Source of the DNA: Melastoma dodecandrum
Taxonomy: Eukaryota; Streptophyta; Magnoliopsida; Myrtales; Melastomataceae
Assembly (NCBI GenBank): GCA_029817715.1
Contig: JARUPY010000117.1
Span: 62,001-126,000, forward strand
Length of the DNA: 64,000 nt
Direction of reading: 5' to 3'
The translations under genes and the position numbers were made by a program. Below the pieces are notes generated by a model. That model was given only the letters and a program-made list of their open reading frames with translations. It was not told the DNA's origin and made no database searches. This document shows positions 45,688-57,987 of this stretch, in pieces (position 1 is the stretch's first letter; each line of letters begins with the position of its first letter).

Positions 45688-47683
45688 GGATAGGTCGGTC
45701 CTTCCTTCCTGGGAGTTGAAGTTAAAGGCTTCGTTTTCTTGGTTTTCTGAGATCTGGGGAACGAAATGATGAGACAGAAAAGGAGGAAGGGGAAAGAAGA
45801 GGAGGCGGTAATTGCCTTTTTCCAGGGACAGTGGGGGGGTGTGGTTGTCGGCACTCTAGTTGATAAAGTAAAACACTGCGTCAAAAGTGTCAAAGTTAGT
45901 AAGAGACACGAGGAGAGAGAGAGAGAGAGAGAGTTATGTTCCAAATGACAATGATTAGGATTAGCAACATTTTCATGTTCCCTAATTTACCCTGTGGTTA
46001 TTTGTCGGTGTCACTCTAATCGAGATGATCAGGATTAACAATCGGGATGGCGTGGCTTTGGGACTACAGGGGCAAATTGGGTCGGGGCACTTCGTAATCC
46101 AGGACTCCAACACAAAAAACATACGGAGATTAGTTAAAAGGTTTCAGTGGGGTCAAGTGAAGCGAGGCCCGAATTGATCGAGGGATTCCAAAACTGTCGG
46201 TGAAGGAAAACAATTAATTTGAACCCCAATTTTTTTAAGAAGAGAAAAAGGGTAATAATAATGAGGAATGTGCTGGCAGGCATAGATTGGGAGATGTTTT
46301 GGTTTTCTTCTGTCCCCAAAGTCTTTGGTTTTTATGTTCTTACAAGTTGCGACCAACCGCCTCCTTTGTCCGTATTATATGTTATATAATACTCTGCTAA
46401 CCCCTCGTCCCTTCACTAAATCGGTGCTTCTCCTCTTGTCTTGGCCAAACTGTGCGGCTTGGCCTCCTACAGGGTCTCTGCGAGAATGAGCGTGCTGATA
46501 AATGGAACTTCTGGACCATAGGTCGAAGCACGCAAAGCCCAGATCGATCCTGGAAAGACCAAGAGGCGCTTGAGGAGAACAGGGTGGCTCAGTAGAGCCC
46601 CCGGGTCCAGGAAGAGATTGCCGAGCGTGTCGTCGCCTAGTAAATGCATTGCCAAGGAAGAAGGATGATATGGTGTAAACATGCAATGATGCACTAGGGA
46701 AGACAAGAGACAATTAGTCAGTTACAGGAGATTATCTTGGAATTTTTTGTGCGTCTGTTTAGACTTCAATATAAATAGAATCTGGCGTTTGTTTGTTAAA
46801 TATTAAAGACGTATTTTGCTAGTCAACGACTCTCCTTGAAGTTGACAGTGCCCTCCTGGATCATGACCAAGGGATCGTGGATTGGGAAGCAAAGGAGGAT
46901 GCAACGATGTCGAGAATGACTAGGACCTTGGCGAACGAGTCGTGCTGCAGGAATTGACAATCGAAGATGGTTTCGGGTGGAATCCTGAGAATCAAAGAGA
47001 CAGGCTGCAATGAAATTCTCTCCTCGCAATTAGTGAATTGCAGTCAAAATCGTAAGTTGGGATGTTGAAATGCTAGGTAGCGCCCGGCCCTCGCAATGGT
47101 TTTCTGAACAGCGGAAATCACTTCGCCAAGCGCCTTCCAGGTGGATTCTCTACTAGAGAATTTTAAGACTCCCATTAACAGATGTCTCGAATGAGGCCAA
47201 TCTGCTGCCAAGGCCTCCCCCAACGGAACATAACTGTCCATTTCCATGTGATCACGGAATGTAGGAATCGCATGGGATTAATTCTAACCATTGCCAAGTT
47301 GATCTTAACCGACTGAATAAAACAAGTACATGGTATATCCACCAAGAACGAGTCATCTCAGCAATGCGCGTGGTGCTGCCCACATCGAAGCACGCTGCAT
47401 AAGCATTTCTCTATAAGGTAAGAACTCCTACAATTATGATTAGCAACCGTCAATAAACCGGTCAATCTAAACGAATCTGGAAAAGAACATAGATTGACTG
47501 CAATAGCTGTTGCATGAATTTGTTGCCTGTGACAACAAACCTGAATTGCAGTTTACTTTTGAGTGATCGATTATTTTCTCCATTTTCATTTAGCGTGTTT
47601 TGACAGTGAGTACCTTTATTTCCGCCTGTACTACTAGGGGTGGCGTTTATAGAAAAATGCTACAACTTGAACAACACTACCCA
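45688..47683. other. Intergenic up to the copia insertion
   Basis: The first part holds the COBRA-like promoter and a (GA)n microsatellite at about 45913-45933. Three minus-strand open frames at 46467-46706, 46823-47029 and 47044-47247 have protein-like composition but no domain I recognise and no joining introns. They could be old gene debris. Confidence 0.4.
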
Positions 47684-48019
47684 TGTTAAAAATCAACGCC
47701 TCAAATCTTCTAGATTCTTCTCTTCGAGATCCTTCCCTGACATCTAGGGAGATATTTTCCTCAAATTGTGGTAAATCCACCATGCTAATGTTAGGTAAAT
47801 CGTGTGGTAGAATTTAAACTATCGTGGCCTGATTTATTATACATCCTAGGGGCAAGACTTGCCTATAAATAGGGTTCGGATCCCCCATTTGTAAATCACC
47901 TCCAAGAAGTAATAAACACTTAGTCTCTTTCCTTTCCCTCTTTCGTTCAAAGTTACGATTTCAGTAGGTTTACAAATTCCCCCTGAGTCCAACATTATTC
48001 TAGGCATTCGAGTGTTACA
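47684..48019 (+). repeat. Copia 5' LTR
   Basis: Starts TGTTAAAAATCA and ends GAGTGTTACA. Its TATAAAT box is at 47864-47870. Direct repeat of 52200-52535. Confidence 0.92.
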
Positions 48020-48189
48020 TTTAGTATCAGAGCCGAGTTGTCGGGGTCAAGGCGCCGAACTCCAGCGAAGGTTCTGCCGAAGTCCGGTGGAGGTTCTGCA
48101 GACGTACAGCGGAGGTTCTGCAGACGAAGCTACAATCCGGGATTGCGCCGGACATAGGTCGGGGACCAGGCTACGCTTTTAGAAGTCTA

Positions 48190-49070
48190 GTTCGGTATGA
48201 TGGAATTTAATATTGTCGGCATGCTTAAGAAATTAAATAACCAAAATTATAGCACGTGAAAGACGTGCATGGAGCCCTATCTCCAAAGCTAAGATCTCTA
48301 GGAGATTATTAGCTGCCGCATTACGAAAATGGAGGATAAAGGCAGGGAAGGTCATGTTCGTCATAAAGACCATCATAGAGGAGGAGATGCTGGAGCAGGT
48401 ACGCCACTACGCCGAAGGATGCATGAGATATTTTAGCAACTAGGTTCTCAAAGAAAAATTATACGAGACCTCAATTGCTAGAAAATGATTTGCTGGCGGT
48501 TAGGCAATGAGACTTAAGAATAAATCAGTTTTTCACTAAAGTAAAGTCAATATGCCGAAAGATATCAGAGTTAGACCCATATGATGAAGAGGATAATCGC
48601 TCATGGGTCGCGGCCAGAGTATAGAGGATTTATTGCGGCAGTGCAAGGATGACCCACGCCGCCGTCGTTAGAAGATTTAGAAAATTTGCTAGCTAATCAG
48701 GAGATGCTAGCAAAACAGTTGGTGGGCGTGACTTTGAAAAATGAAGAAGAAGCCTTATACAGTAATAAGGGTTATGTTAAAAATAAGAGGTCTGAGGAGA
48801 GAAAATTCGCACAAGGCAGTAGAGACGGTCGACAAGATTATTAGCCCAACCGACAACAACAACAGAAGAGACCAGATAAGTCAACCCAACGGAAGAATAA
48901 AGAATGTTTCAACTATGGCAAGAAGGGACACTATGCAAGAGACTGTTGGTCCAAAAAGGAGAATGTGGAAGGAAATGATGCCACGTCAACCACTTAAGAC
49001 AGTGACAAATACGAAGAAGAGTGAAACCTTGAAGCATCCCTCGTCATATTGGAAGAAGAGCAACTGAATG
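48190..49070 (+). pseudogene. Copia gag remnant
   Basis: Weakly preserved gag sequence broken by stops and shifts. Its clearest mark is the CCHC zinc-knuckle region near 48900-48950 (GKKGHYARDC); the first cysteine pair has degraded to CFNY. Confidence 0.7.
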
Positions 49071-49099
49071 ACCAGGCTCTTACAGTGGTCCACAATAAC

Positions 49100-50300
49100 C
49101 TTGTGGACTATGCAGAGAACTGTATATTTGACTCAGGGTGCTCTAACCATATGACTGGTGACCAGAAGAAGCTACTGGAGCTGTCAGAATATAAAGGATA
49201 GCGAGTCGTCGTCACCGCCAACAAGTCAAGATTGCCCATTACCCATATCGGCAAGATTGTCATAGAAGGTGATGACAGTTCCAGCAAAGTGCAACTACAG
49301 GGAATCTACCATGTCCCTGGTATAAAGAAGAATCTTCTGTCATTAGCCCAACTGACAGCCCCTGGCAACTTCATGGTGTTTATGCCAAAAGATGTGAAGG
49401 TGTACCGCGATTTGCAGTTTTCAGGGGCACCGTTCATGGAAGGGCGGAAGGTTAACTCTATCTACGTCATGTTTGCAAAATCTGCATACAAGATAAAGTG
49501 AAGAAGAACGAGACAGCGGATCTCTGGCATGAGAGACTTGAGCATGTCGACTACTACAAGTTAAAGGTGATGATGAGTAAGGATATGTTGAAGGGTCTTC
49601 TGTAGTTGGAGGTGAATGTCGATAATGTCTATCCAGGCTGCCAGTACGGTAAAGCACACTAGTTACAGTACGAAGACTCCAAATATAGAGCTGAAGAACC
49701 ACTGCAGCTGATTCACTCTTATGTGTTTGGACTAGTGAAACATCCATCAGTAGACGGCTGCAAATACATGGTGACATTCATTGATGACTACTCCAGGTAC
49801 GTTTGGGTAGACTTCATGAAAGAGAAGTCAGAAGTCCTCCAGAAATTCAGAGAGTTCAAGATCAAGGCGGAAAACGATCTGCAAACCAAGGTGAGGTGTC
49901 TACGTACCGACAATGGGGGAGCATATATCTCCAAGGAATTTGTTGAGTACCTCAAGGAGTCGAAGATAAGAAGACAATTGACATGTCCTCACATGCCAGC
50001 AGAACGGAGTGGCCGAAAGGTAGAACAGACATCTTTCGGAAGTATGTCGAAGTATGTTGCATGTAAGGAATGTCTTAGGAAGACACTGAGCTGAGCGCAT
50101 GAAGGCATCTGTAGACATTATAAACAGGTTACCTCAAGGTCGCCTCAACTTCAAGATACCATTTGAGCTGTTATGGAAAATGAAGCCAACAGCGAGTCAT
50201 TTTCACGACTTTGGGTGTGTTTGTTATGTGTTCATCCCCAACCATCTGCGAAACAAGTTTGATTAGAAGGTGACCAAGTGCATCTTCGTAGGATATGACA
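49100..50300 (+). pseudogene. Copia protease and integrase remnant
   Basis: A protease active-site region (FDSGCSNHMTGD) lies near 49128. It is followed by the GAG-pre-integrase segment (LWHERLEHVDYYKL, about 49523) and an integrase core with FIDDYSRYVWVDFM and LRTDNGGAYISKEF (49770-49945). Several in-frame stops and a shift after 49980 interrupt the core, so the third catalytic region is not in a continuous frame. Confidence 0.8.
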
Positions 50301-50699
50301 CAGAGAGAAAATGATGGAAATGTTGTGATCCTACGACCAACAAGTGCATTGTGTCAAGGAATGTCATCTTCGATGAATCAACTTCTTGGTGGTCACCTTT
50401 AACAAGAGAAGAAGATAAGGAGCACATGAAGCAGGGGAAACAAGTAACTTTAAATCCAACTGTTGAGGAGACTGAAGAATGACCTTCTATAACAAGGAAT
50501 AATGACTAAGAAGAAGAGAGGCCTTGCCAAACAGGAGTGTACCAGAGGTCATCTGAAGAGAGCGCAGTGGAAGGAAAATCTGGTGACGGGACAACACCGT
50601 TGAGGAGATCCACAACACGGTATATAGATGATGCCCTTGTAGAAGATGTTGATCCACAAGAGCCATCAACCTTTGAAGAAGCATCAAAACACAAGGTAT

Positions 50700-52190
50700 G
50701 GCAAGATGCGACGCGTGAAGAAATCTGAGCACTGGAAGAAAACCAGACTTGGGATTTGATGACCAAACCTAGCGAGGTAAGACCAATATCCTGTAAATGG
50801 GTATTCAAGGTGAAGACTCGTCTTGATGGTTCAGTAAGAGATACAAGGCTCGACTCGTCACTCACAGGTTCTCTCAACAGTACGGCTTAGATTATGATGA
50901 GACGTTCAGTCCGGTTGCAAAGATAACAACCGTCCGAGTATAGCTGGCCCTAGCCGCAAGTAAGTCCTGGAAACTTTGGCAGATGTGAAGAATGCCTTTC
51001 TGCATGAAGAGCTGGATCGAACAATTTACATAGAGCAACCCCAGGGCTTTACAGACAAGGACCATCCCAACTATGTCTACAAATTAAAGAAAGCTTTATA
51101 CGGATTGAAGCAGGCACCACGGGCATGGTACGGTAAGATTGTAGAGTTCTTACTTCATAGTGGATATACCCTTGTAGTGGCCGACTCAAGCCTCTTCATC
51201 AAATTCAAAGAAGAGAAGATTGTAATAGTACTTATGTACGTAGACGATCTCATCATCACAAGAGATGACAACATGGAGATCAAGCTGATTAAAGAGAATC
51301 TTTCTGTGCGGTTCCACATGAAGGAGCTCAAAGAATTGGAGCACTTCTTGGGATTAGAAGTCGATCGAGTTCCAGAAGGCTTGTTCCTATGTAAAGAAAA
51401 ATATGCGAAGGAGCTACTAAAGAAATATGGGATGCTAGAATGCAAGCCGATATTAATGCCCATCGAGTTCAATACCAAACTCAGTGCGAATGAAGGAAAA
51501 GACCTTGAAGAGCCGACGATATACCGTCAATTGGTGGGAAGCCTAATATATCTTACCCATACAAGACCTGCATATCGTACGTTGTCGGACTGGTAAGTAG
51601 ATTTATGCAAGCTCCAAAGAAGTCTCATCTTGAAGCAGTCTGACGGATACTGAGGTACATTAAGGGTACATTGGAGTATGGAATACTCTATAAAAGAGAA
51701 GGAGATTGCAAACTCGTAGGATATTACGATGCGGATTATGCTGGAGATCGTGATACTCAACGATCTACCACTAGATACATCTTCAGCATTACAGGGGGAG
51801 CAATCTCATGGTGCAGTAAGCGTCAGCCAACAATATCACTATCAACGACAGAAACGTAGTACAGAGCTGCAGCTACCGCAACTCCTGAAGCAACGTGGCT
51901 TGTGCAACTTATGACAAATCTTCACCAGCAAACTGAATATCCAGTACCTCTATCATGCGACAACCGTTCAGCTATCCAGCTAGCTGAAAATTCGGTCTTC
52001 CATGCGAGAACCAAGCACGTAGAAGTTCACTATCATTTTTTAAGAGAGAAGGTGCTACAAGGAAATATCAAGCTTCAATACATTGGAACGAATGGTCAAA
52101 CAGCTGACATCTTCACCAAAGGACTAAACTCAAGCAACCTCGAGGAGTTCCGAGTGCAACTAGATATGACAAAAAGAGTAAATCGATATT
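50700..52190 (+). pseudogene. Copia reverse transcriptase and RNase H remnant
   Basis: The RT is well preserved from 50976 to 51596: [35 protein letters not shown] and the catalytic [10 protein letters not shown]. The RNase H region ([18 protein letters not shown], then TKHVEVHYHFLREKV and ADIFTKGL) follows to 52190. Stops occur after 51596, near 51650 and near 51860. It is inactive as it stands. Confidence 0.85.
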
Positions 52191-52199
52191 GAAGGGGAG

Positions 52200-52535
52200 T
52201 GTTAAAAATCAATGCCTCAAAGCTTCCAGGTTCTTCTCTTCGGGAACCTTCTCTGACAGTTAGGGAGATATTTTCCTCAAATTATGGTAAATCCACCATC
52301 CTAATGTTAGGTAAATCGTGTGGTAGAATTCAAACTATCGTGGCTAGATTTACTACACATCCTAGGGGCAAGACTTGCCTATAAATAGGGTCCGGATCCC
52401 CCATTTGAAATCACCTCCAAGAAGTAATAAATACTTAGTCTCCTTCCTCTCCCTCTTTCATTCAAAGTTAAGATTTTAGTGGGTTTACAAATTTCCCTTC
52501 GAGTCCAACATAATTCTAGGTGTCCGAGTGTTACA
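52200..52535 (+). repeat. Copia 3' LTR
   Basis: Partner of 47684-48019, preceded by the polypurine tract and followed by the ACCCA duplication. Confidence 0.92.
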
Positions 52536-52588
52536 ACCCACAGGTGATTGTTTATATTACTTCCCTGCATTCACATTTTTTCTCGCAG

Positions 52589-53196
52589 CCTGGCTATCAT
52601 ATTAGGAAAAATGGAGCTTACTCATTTTCTTGCCAAAAGCTCGGTCAAATACAAGTACATATACACTCCAAGGATAAATCCACCGAACCCGTTGGGTTTG
52701 TGCTATTGTCACTGAGTGGTGACGACGGTTAACGGAACAACTCAATATCAGGGGCCAGTGGAACTTTTGTCTTTTATGACTTGTTTCCTGGAAGTTTCTA
52801 TCTGCGTCCTCTTCTTAAGGTATTGAAGACTATGCCCACAGGATAATTGTCTACACATATGCTCTTGCATGCAACTCCTAATATTGCTGTGGCCGGGAAC
52901 TTTTGCCCCCAGACCGCTATTTTTGGTCATTGACTTATCAGTACATAAAATTAAAGGCTATTTGCCTTCACTAATTTGGTATGGAGGAACTTATAGCCTG
53001 TTGTTTACCTGGTATTGTCCTTGATAACACATTGAAGAAAAATGATTCAGTTAGATTGTTGTGCATACAGTCCTTTTTTTGTGATAGATATTATCAATTT
53101 TTGATATCTCAGTAATCAAGATTTTTGGTGGTCGGTATGTCATAATACTTGTAGGAGTACGCATTTACCCTAGCAGCACAAGCAATAGAACTTGGT
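52589..53196 (+). pseudogene. NOMO-like (nodal modulator) gene fragment
   Basis: Two exon-like blocks resemble plant NOMO-type proteins, large ER membrane proteins with repeated carbohydrate-binding-like folds. The first (52589-52819, 77 codons, acceptor GCAG and donor GTATTG) encodes PGYHIRKNGAYSFSCQKLGQ and later LLSLSGDDG, a TAA stop at 52730-52732, then RNNSISGASGTF and LFPGSFYLRPLLK. The second (53155-53196) continues as EYAFTLAAQAIELG. Downstream similarity is lost: the sequence runs into a different coding-like stretch (PEVTADKPDPNTLEIS, about 53206) that I do not recognise. No further NOMO exons are seen, so this is a partial, dead copy. The copia element lies just upstream, presumably in what was an intron. 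Confidence 0.72.
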
Positions 53197-53450
53197 GTTC
53201 GCTCCGGAAGTGACCGCAGACAAGCCGGATCCAAACACGTTGGAAATCTCTGGCACTAAGAACAACTGGTACCCGGAGGATTCATTGAATGTGTCGTCGC
53301 TGGATGAAATGAAAGAAGAGAGGGAAGACATCGGATGGGCAGCCTTAAACGGAAGCACTTACGGATGCCATCGACGATGCCTTCGGAAGTGAGCAAGAAC
53401 GCAGGAGCACAAAGAAAGCTTGAACGCTGGAATGCTAGAAAAGATAAATT
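53197..53450 (+). pseudogene. Unidentified coding-like fragment joined to the NOMO remnant
   Basis: A plus-strand frame reads PEVTADKPDPNTLEISGTKN and on to SSLDEMKEEREDIGW. In another frame it continues as LTDAIDDAFGSEQERRSTKK before a TGA near 53427. The charged, helix-like composition and the plausible C-terminal end look like a real former exon with one frameshift. I do not recognise the family. Confidence 0.4.
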
Positions 53451-55107
53451 GACAATATGTCCGTCTGTAGAGATGTGTGTTTGTACAATGCCTAAGAACA
53501 AATACTTATACTAAGCTAGACCTACGTATATACGGTAAAGAAATATTGCACATATATTACGCTTCTTTTGCTGCCGGTCTCCATGGAATATTTCCTTTCC
53601 ATACGAGTAATCTTGGCAACAATCTCCTTCCGAATCCTGACATCTTCTGGAGTCTTCCTTAATAGCTAAGTTGATCAATCGCATCGCCCATTGGCCTTCG
53701 CTTAGAGTTTCCTCGCTTGTTCAACTAACTGTCGCTAGTCGCTTCCTCTTGTCGTCCGTCGCATGATATCCTTATCGCTTGGTGACTGCTTCACCCAGCA
53801 AGCCTTCGCCTGGTGTGTTTCCGTTACCTCTTTACTGGATTCCCGTCCTTTGGGCATGCATTCTGAACTGTTGATCCACAGATGAGACCAAGATCTGTGG
53901 CCCATAATTTCTGTTGTTAAACATATAAGCCCCACTCAAGGCAGACTGAGTGATCCGTCTCGCCTTGAAAAAGACCAAGTAATCATTTCTCTACAACTCA
54001 GTAACGTGTGCAGGCGAGTAATAAATCTCTGATTGTCGATTTCCCCTGAGTGTATCGGTTGAGATTTCCATGGGTAACTGTTGAAATCACTGAAATCTCT
54101 GTCATGATATCTCCTATCAAGGTCCTTTGCCCTTCATGATTTTGCTATAAAAGGCGGTGCTCGGTTCGTCTTTTAAATCGCAAATATTGCTTCTGAAAGT
54201 AACCAAGCTTATGTCCATCACCTTATGAGGATGGTCTCCTTCCTTCTTTGTGATTCCATCTAAAATCACCACTTTCCTCTTTTTGGAAGGGGAGAGGGCA
54301 TGCACAAGTCCTCGGCGCGGCATCCTGGGTGGCGTTCGTTTTAGCCAACCTTTGCCACTCTCCGAAGACATCGGGCTTCCAGGGTCGGTGAGAAACCACG
54401 GAGGAGTCCTCCATCCTAGGTTCGTGAGCCTCACGGCTTTTGGCAGATTCGACCCAACAGTGGGTTTCCAACTCCACGGCATCGCGTGTTCTCCTCGTGC
54501 TGCTACATGAATATCTCCGCAGAGTGATGGAGTTTCCATTTCCAGCCAAGGATCTTCTTCGTCAGAGGGAAGAACCGGGTGTGACATGTGACCGTCTTCT
54601 GGGGATTAACCCTTGACTCTCCTGGGAAGCTTGTAGGGTTTTCTTCACCATAGGGAAGAACCTAGTGTCTGCCTGGTTTCTGTGGACAAACCCTTGACCG
54701 TTTGTATGATCCTCAATAGAGTATTTCCTGATAAACGGAAACGTCATCTACTAAATCGCTTACATTCCGTTTGTTGTACATTTATCATCAATCAAACCCA
54801 TGTAATGAAACAGATTTGAATGAGAATAAATGCGTTTTCTTGGATCTCTTCGCTTTCCCACTTAAGACCTTTGGCGTGTCATCAGTTTCCAAGCGAAGCG
54901 ACGTTCTGTATGTCGCTGGTTTGCAAGTAATGTGATGTTTCCTTATTGGGCCTAGTATGTCAAGCGACGTTTCACTTAGGCTCAGTCCTTTGTCGGTTTC
55001 TGGGGGTATAAAGTTTCTAAGGGGTAAGGGTTTCCCGCTCACGTTTCTTAGAACAACTTCCTTCCTGTCTTTTCATATTTCCCAGAAACCCTCGTTCTCC
55101 GGCTCCC
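53451..55107. other. Unassigned; likely contains the Tat element's 3' LTR
   Basis: The Tat element reads on the minus strand, so its 3' untranslated region and 3' LTR should lie here. I could not set LTR ends because the partner LTR is beyond the window. A 156-codon minus-strand frame (54117-54587) has no recognisable domain. A plus-strand TATAAA box lies at 55007-55012, upstream of the antisense ORF. Confidence 0.4.
55007..55012 (+). promoter_or_regulatory. TATA-like box before the Tat antisense ORF
   Basis: TATAAA within GGGGGTATAAAGTTTC lies 96 bp upstream of the Met at 55108, with a pyrimidine-rich leader between. The spacing suits a dedicated promoter for the antisense ORF. Function is inferred only. 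Confidence 0.4.
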
Positions 55108-57898
55108 ATGGATTCTGATACCTCATCTTCGTCGTCCTCAGACTCTGCGTCCCGTATAGTTGGCGATGCAACCCAATTTCGACATGCCTTTGCTAAAGCC
55201 AAGTAGTTTCATGTCTTCTCTTGTTATGAGGCGGAGTCAGAGTATGGCCTCCCGATTCCGGACCAACAAACCCTTGGTCCGTACATCCATGATTGGGACA
55301 GTTCGTTCCTTTACACCAGCAAGTTGCCCGTCGTGTTCTCTTCTGGCGAGTTCGACCCGTCATGATGGGGGTCATCGGGTCGGGCGAGCCTTCATTGTTT
55401 TCCTCCCCTAGGAGCAAAGTTAGTCCAGATTGGGTCCCCAGGTGGATGGAGAAGAAAGGTGTTGCGTGGGAAGCGATGGGGATTAAAACCCTTATCGAAG
55501 TATGCCATTCCTCGGTCGAGCCCAACCTTTCCGTTCTTACTGGGTTCCTTTCGTTCTGGAACCCTATTGTCAACTACTTCTACCTCTCGAAGGGGCTGAT
55601 GACAATTATCTTAGAGGACATTGGGTTCTTGACTGGTTGTAGTTTCTCTGGCACTCCCTTGTTCTTTGACAGCAAGCGCGCGGACCTTTAGTTTGATCCC
55701 TCGGAGCGCGTCAGCGCAGTTGCTAAGCATAACCTTAGGGATGACAAGTGGGGCCTCCAGAAGGAGTTTGAGTTTTACTTATAGTGGTTGTCTAAGTATA
55801 TTTTCTGTAACCGGGGCAAGCGCCCTAGTCAATTTATTGTTGGCGTGGCCACCTGCCTTGTTGAGGCTGCCAAAGCTGACAATCCATAGCCTGTGGCCTT
55901 CGCTCCGTTTCTACTGAGTCTTATCTACCGTGGCCTTTTCCAAGCGACCAACGGTCTTACCAACTTTCCTAGTGCCAGATGGATGGCCCTCTATGGATCG
56001 TATATTTGTGGATCGTGCTATATTTCCCGGGTTTTACCCGTTATCCTGACGTCATGCGTACCCGTGACGATGTTATCGCAGCGGGCTCGTCTAATTATCG
56101 AGAACTCTCGATCGCATTGACGACACCGGTACAGTCGTTTCCTGGCGTCCCTTTTCTGAAGAGTGGGAGAGCCTGCGTTCAGAGATAGTTGAACGCTTTC
56201 AGTCGAATTTCTGTGCAATAGACTTGGTAGCTGTGGACCCTGAGGGTCTGATCTTCGAGGTGTACAACCCTCACCTCTGTGCCTGTCAGCTGGGTTTCAC
56301 CCAGTGTGTGGGTGTTCCTTTCTTTCAGTCCAAGAATCTTCCTCTGGACACTCGTAGTGTATTCCTTTCGGGGACTGGACTAGCCGAACAGTCTCAGCCG
56401 CCGCACCTTCATTCGATGGAGGTCGGGCCTAAACTCTCAACTGGTCGGTCGCCGGAGTTTTCTCTTACTTGGTTCAGGACTTGGGAGCGGATGCAGGTTA
56501 CCTCTCAATTGGGAAAGCTGATTAAGAGGAAGAAGTTAGCCCCTTTCCTGGCGCTTCCTGGTCCGAGTGAGGCGTCTTCCAAGAAGCGGTCATCAGGCGA
56601 TGACACGTTCTCCTCAGGTATGCTAGAGTAGTTTGACTTCTACCGTATCCATGTCCGGTTGGTAATCCTTGCTGTTGGCAACCGGCGTCAAGAAGAGTGG
56701 GTCCTCCCGTGCGGGCTCATCATCACAAGGAGCCCGCGTGAAAAGGAAATCATCTCAAGGTCTTGTTCCCCCGTTGTTGCCGAGCATTCCTTCCGACCGT
56801 CCCATCGAGCAGGTGTTGCCCGGGACTATGTCAGGTATTGCTTCCAGCCTATGTTCTACTTCCTGTTAGAAGTCTTAACCTTGACGCGCATTTCCTCTGT
56901 CAAGGTGCTGCTGCTTTTTGCCCCATTGATGTAGATGATGTTTCCGATGACATCCCTATCTCCTCATGGCTAAGCGAAGGAGGTCGCTCGACCAAGCCAG
57001 AATCGGGGCAGCCCCACAGTGAAGTTGAACGTTGGTTTTTCCTCCTCTGAGTCTCGAGGCCAGGGCCTCCTCAGGTAGTGTTATCGTCGCTCAGGAGCTT
57101 CCAGGCGAGGCGACAGATGTTCTTCAAGGTCAGGCGACAGAGACCTCCCCGGAACGAACAGTGGAACTGCCCTCAAGTGAAGTGAGAGAAGTGCACAGGG
57201 ATGAGGCGACAGGAGCCCCCCTAGGCGAAGCGATGGAAGCCCCCCAAGGCCCGCAAGTACGTGCTCCCTTGGTGAGTATTCCGTGACTCGTGTCACTTGT
57301 CTCTTCCTTGGATTATTATCTGAGTTAGGTGCCTTTGTGGTAGCCTTTGTATTCTCTGCTTGCCTCTGCCACCGTCCTCCTCGAACACGGGGTCACCTCT
57401 GAGGAGGATTTCAACCAGCTGCTGTTTGTGATAACCGAGATTGACCAAGCGAGTGCCAGTCGTTCGGAGTTGGCAATTCTGGTCTCCCTCTTTCGACGGT
57501 CCTTCTGGCACTCGTGCGGCGAGCGGTGTGAGGCTTTCGCTCTTAAGGCGAAACAAGAGGAGAAGGAGCTCGTTCTATCGCAGTCACTCCCTTCTTCTGC
57601 TTAGATAGCTGAGCTCTCTGGTAAAGAGGCTGCCCTTCTGAAGCGGAGGGAGTTGCAGGTTGCTATCCAGCGTATTCAAGTAAAGCTGGATGCCACCTCT
57701 GCGGACCTTGCTTTGATTAGCCCGAGTTTGGTTGCTGCCCGCACAACTGAGACGGCCGAGCGTGTAGCCCTTGGCCATACGAGGGAGGCGTATGAGCGCG
57801 ATTGGGACAAGGCCCTCGATTTTGAGGCGAAGGTAACCATGGTGACCGGTATAAAGGACCGGATGAAACGCTTATTGTGTTCTTTGCCTCCTGTTTGA
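55108..57898 (+). pseudogene. Antisense additional ORF (plant mobile domain-like) of the Tat element
   Basis: Opposite to the polyprotein, a frame starts with Met-Asp and a serine-rich leader (55108). It runs through the block SVLTGFLSFWNPIVNYFYLS and MTIILEDIGFLTGCSFSG, resembling plant mobile domain / gypsy-associated putative transposase proteins, where the TL-EDV-LLTG pattern is typical. Similarity to such proteins continues to about 56600, and a helical, coiled-coil-like C-terminal part ends at 57896-57898. Several in-frame stops (for example the TAG at 55204-55206) and shifts break it. Antisense ORFs of this kind between integrase and the 3' LTR are known in the Tat lineage. The role is unknown. 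Confidence 0.6.
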
Positions 57899-57987
57899 CT
57901 TGCTACGTTTGTATCTGTCCCAGATTGTGGGGAAACGTTTTGAGATGATATTTTTGTGGATTTCCCATGTCGTAAGTTTATACCTCT

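Larger units (their letters stand above)
47684..52535 (+). mobile_element. Ty1/copia LTR retrotransposon, degenerate
   Basis: The element is 4,852 bp with two 336-bp LTRs (47684-48019 and 52200-52535) and a perfect 5-bp target duplication ACCCA (47679-47683 and 52536-52540). Next to the left LTR is an initiator-Met primer-binding site (TAGTATCAGAGCC, about 48022-48034), and before the right LTR a polypurine tract GAAGGGGAG (52191-52199). Each LTR has a TATAAATAGGG box. Domain order is gag, protease, integrase, RT, RNase H, the Pseudoviridae-type order. By eye the LTRs differ at roughly 9% of positions, more than those of the Reina element, so this insertion is older. All long frames contain stops or shifts. 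Confidence 0.93.

Noticed and set aside
46467..47247. Three minus-strand frames with protein-like composition
   Set aside because: I could not assign a domain or join them by splice sites. They are kept only as possible debris.
54117..54587. 156-codon minus-strand frame left of the Tat antisense ORF
   Set aside because: No domain is recognised and it lies where the element's LTR or untranslated region is expected, so a chance open frame is likely.
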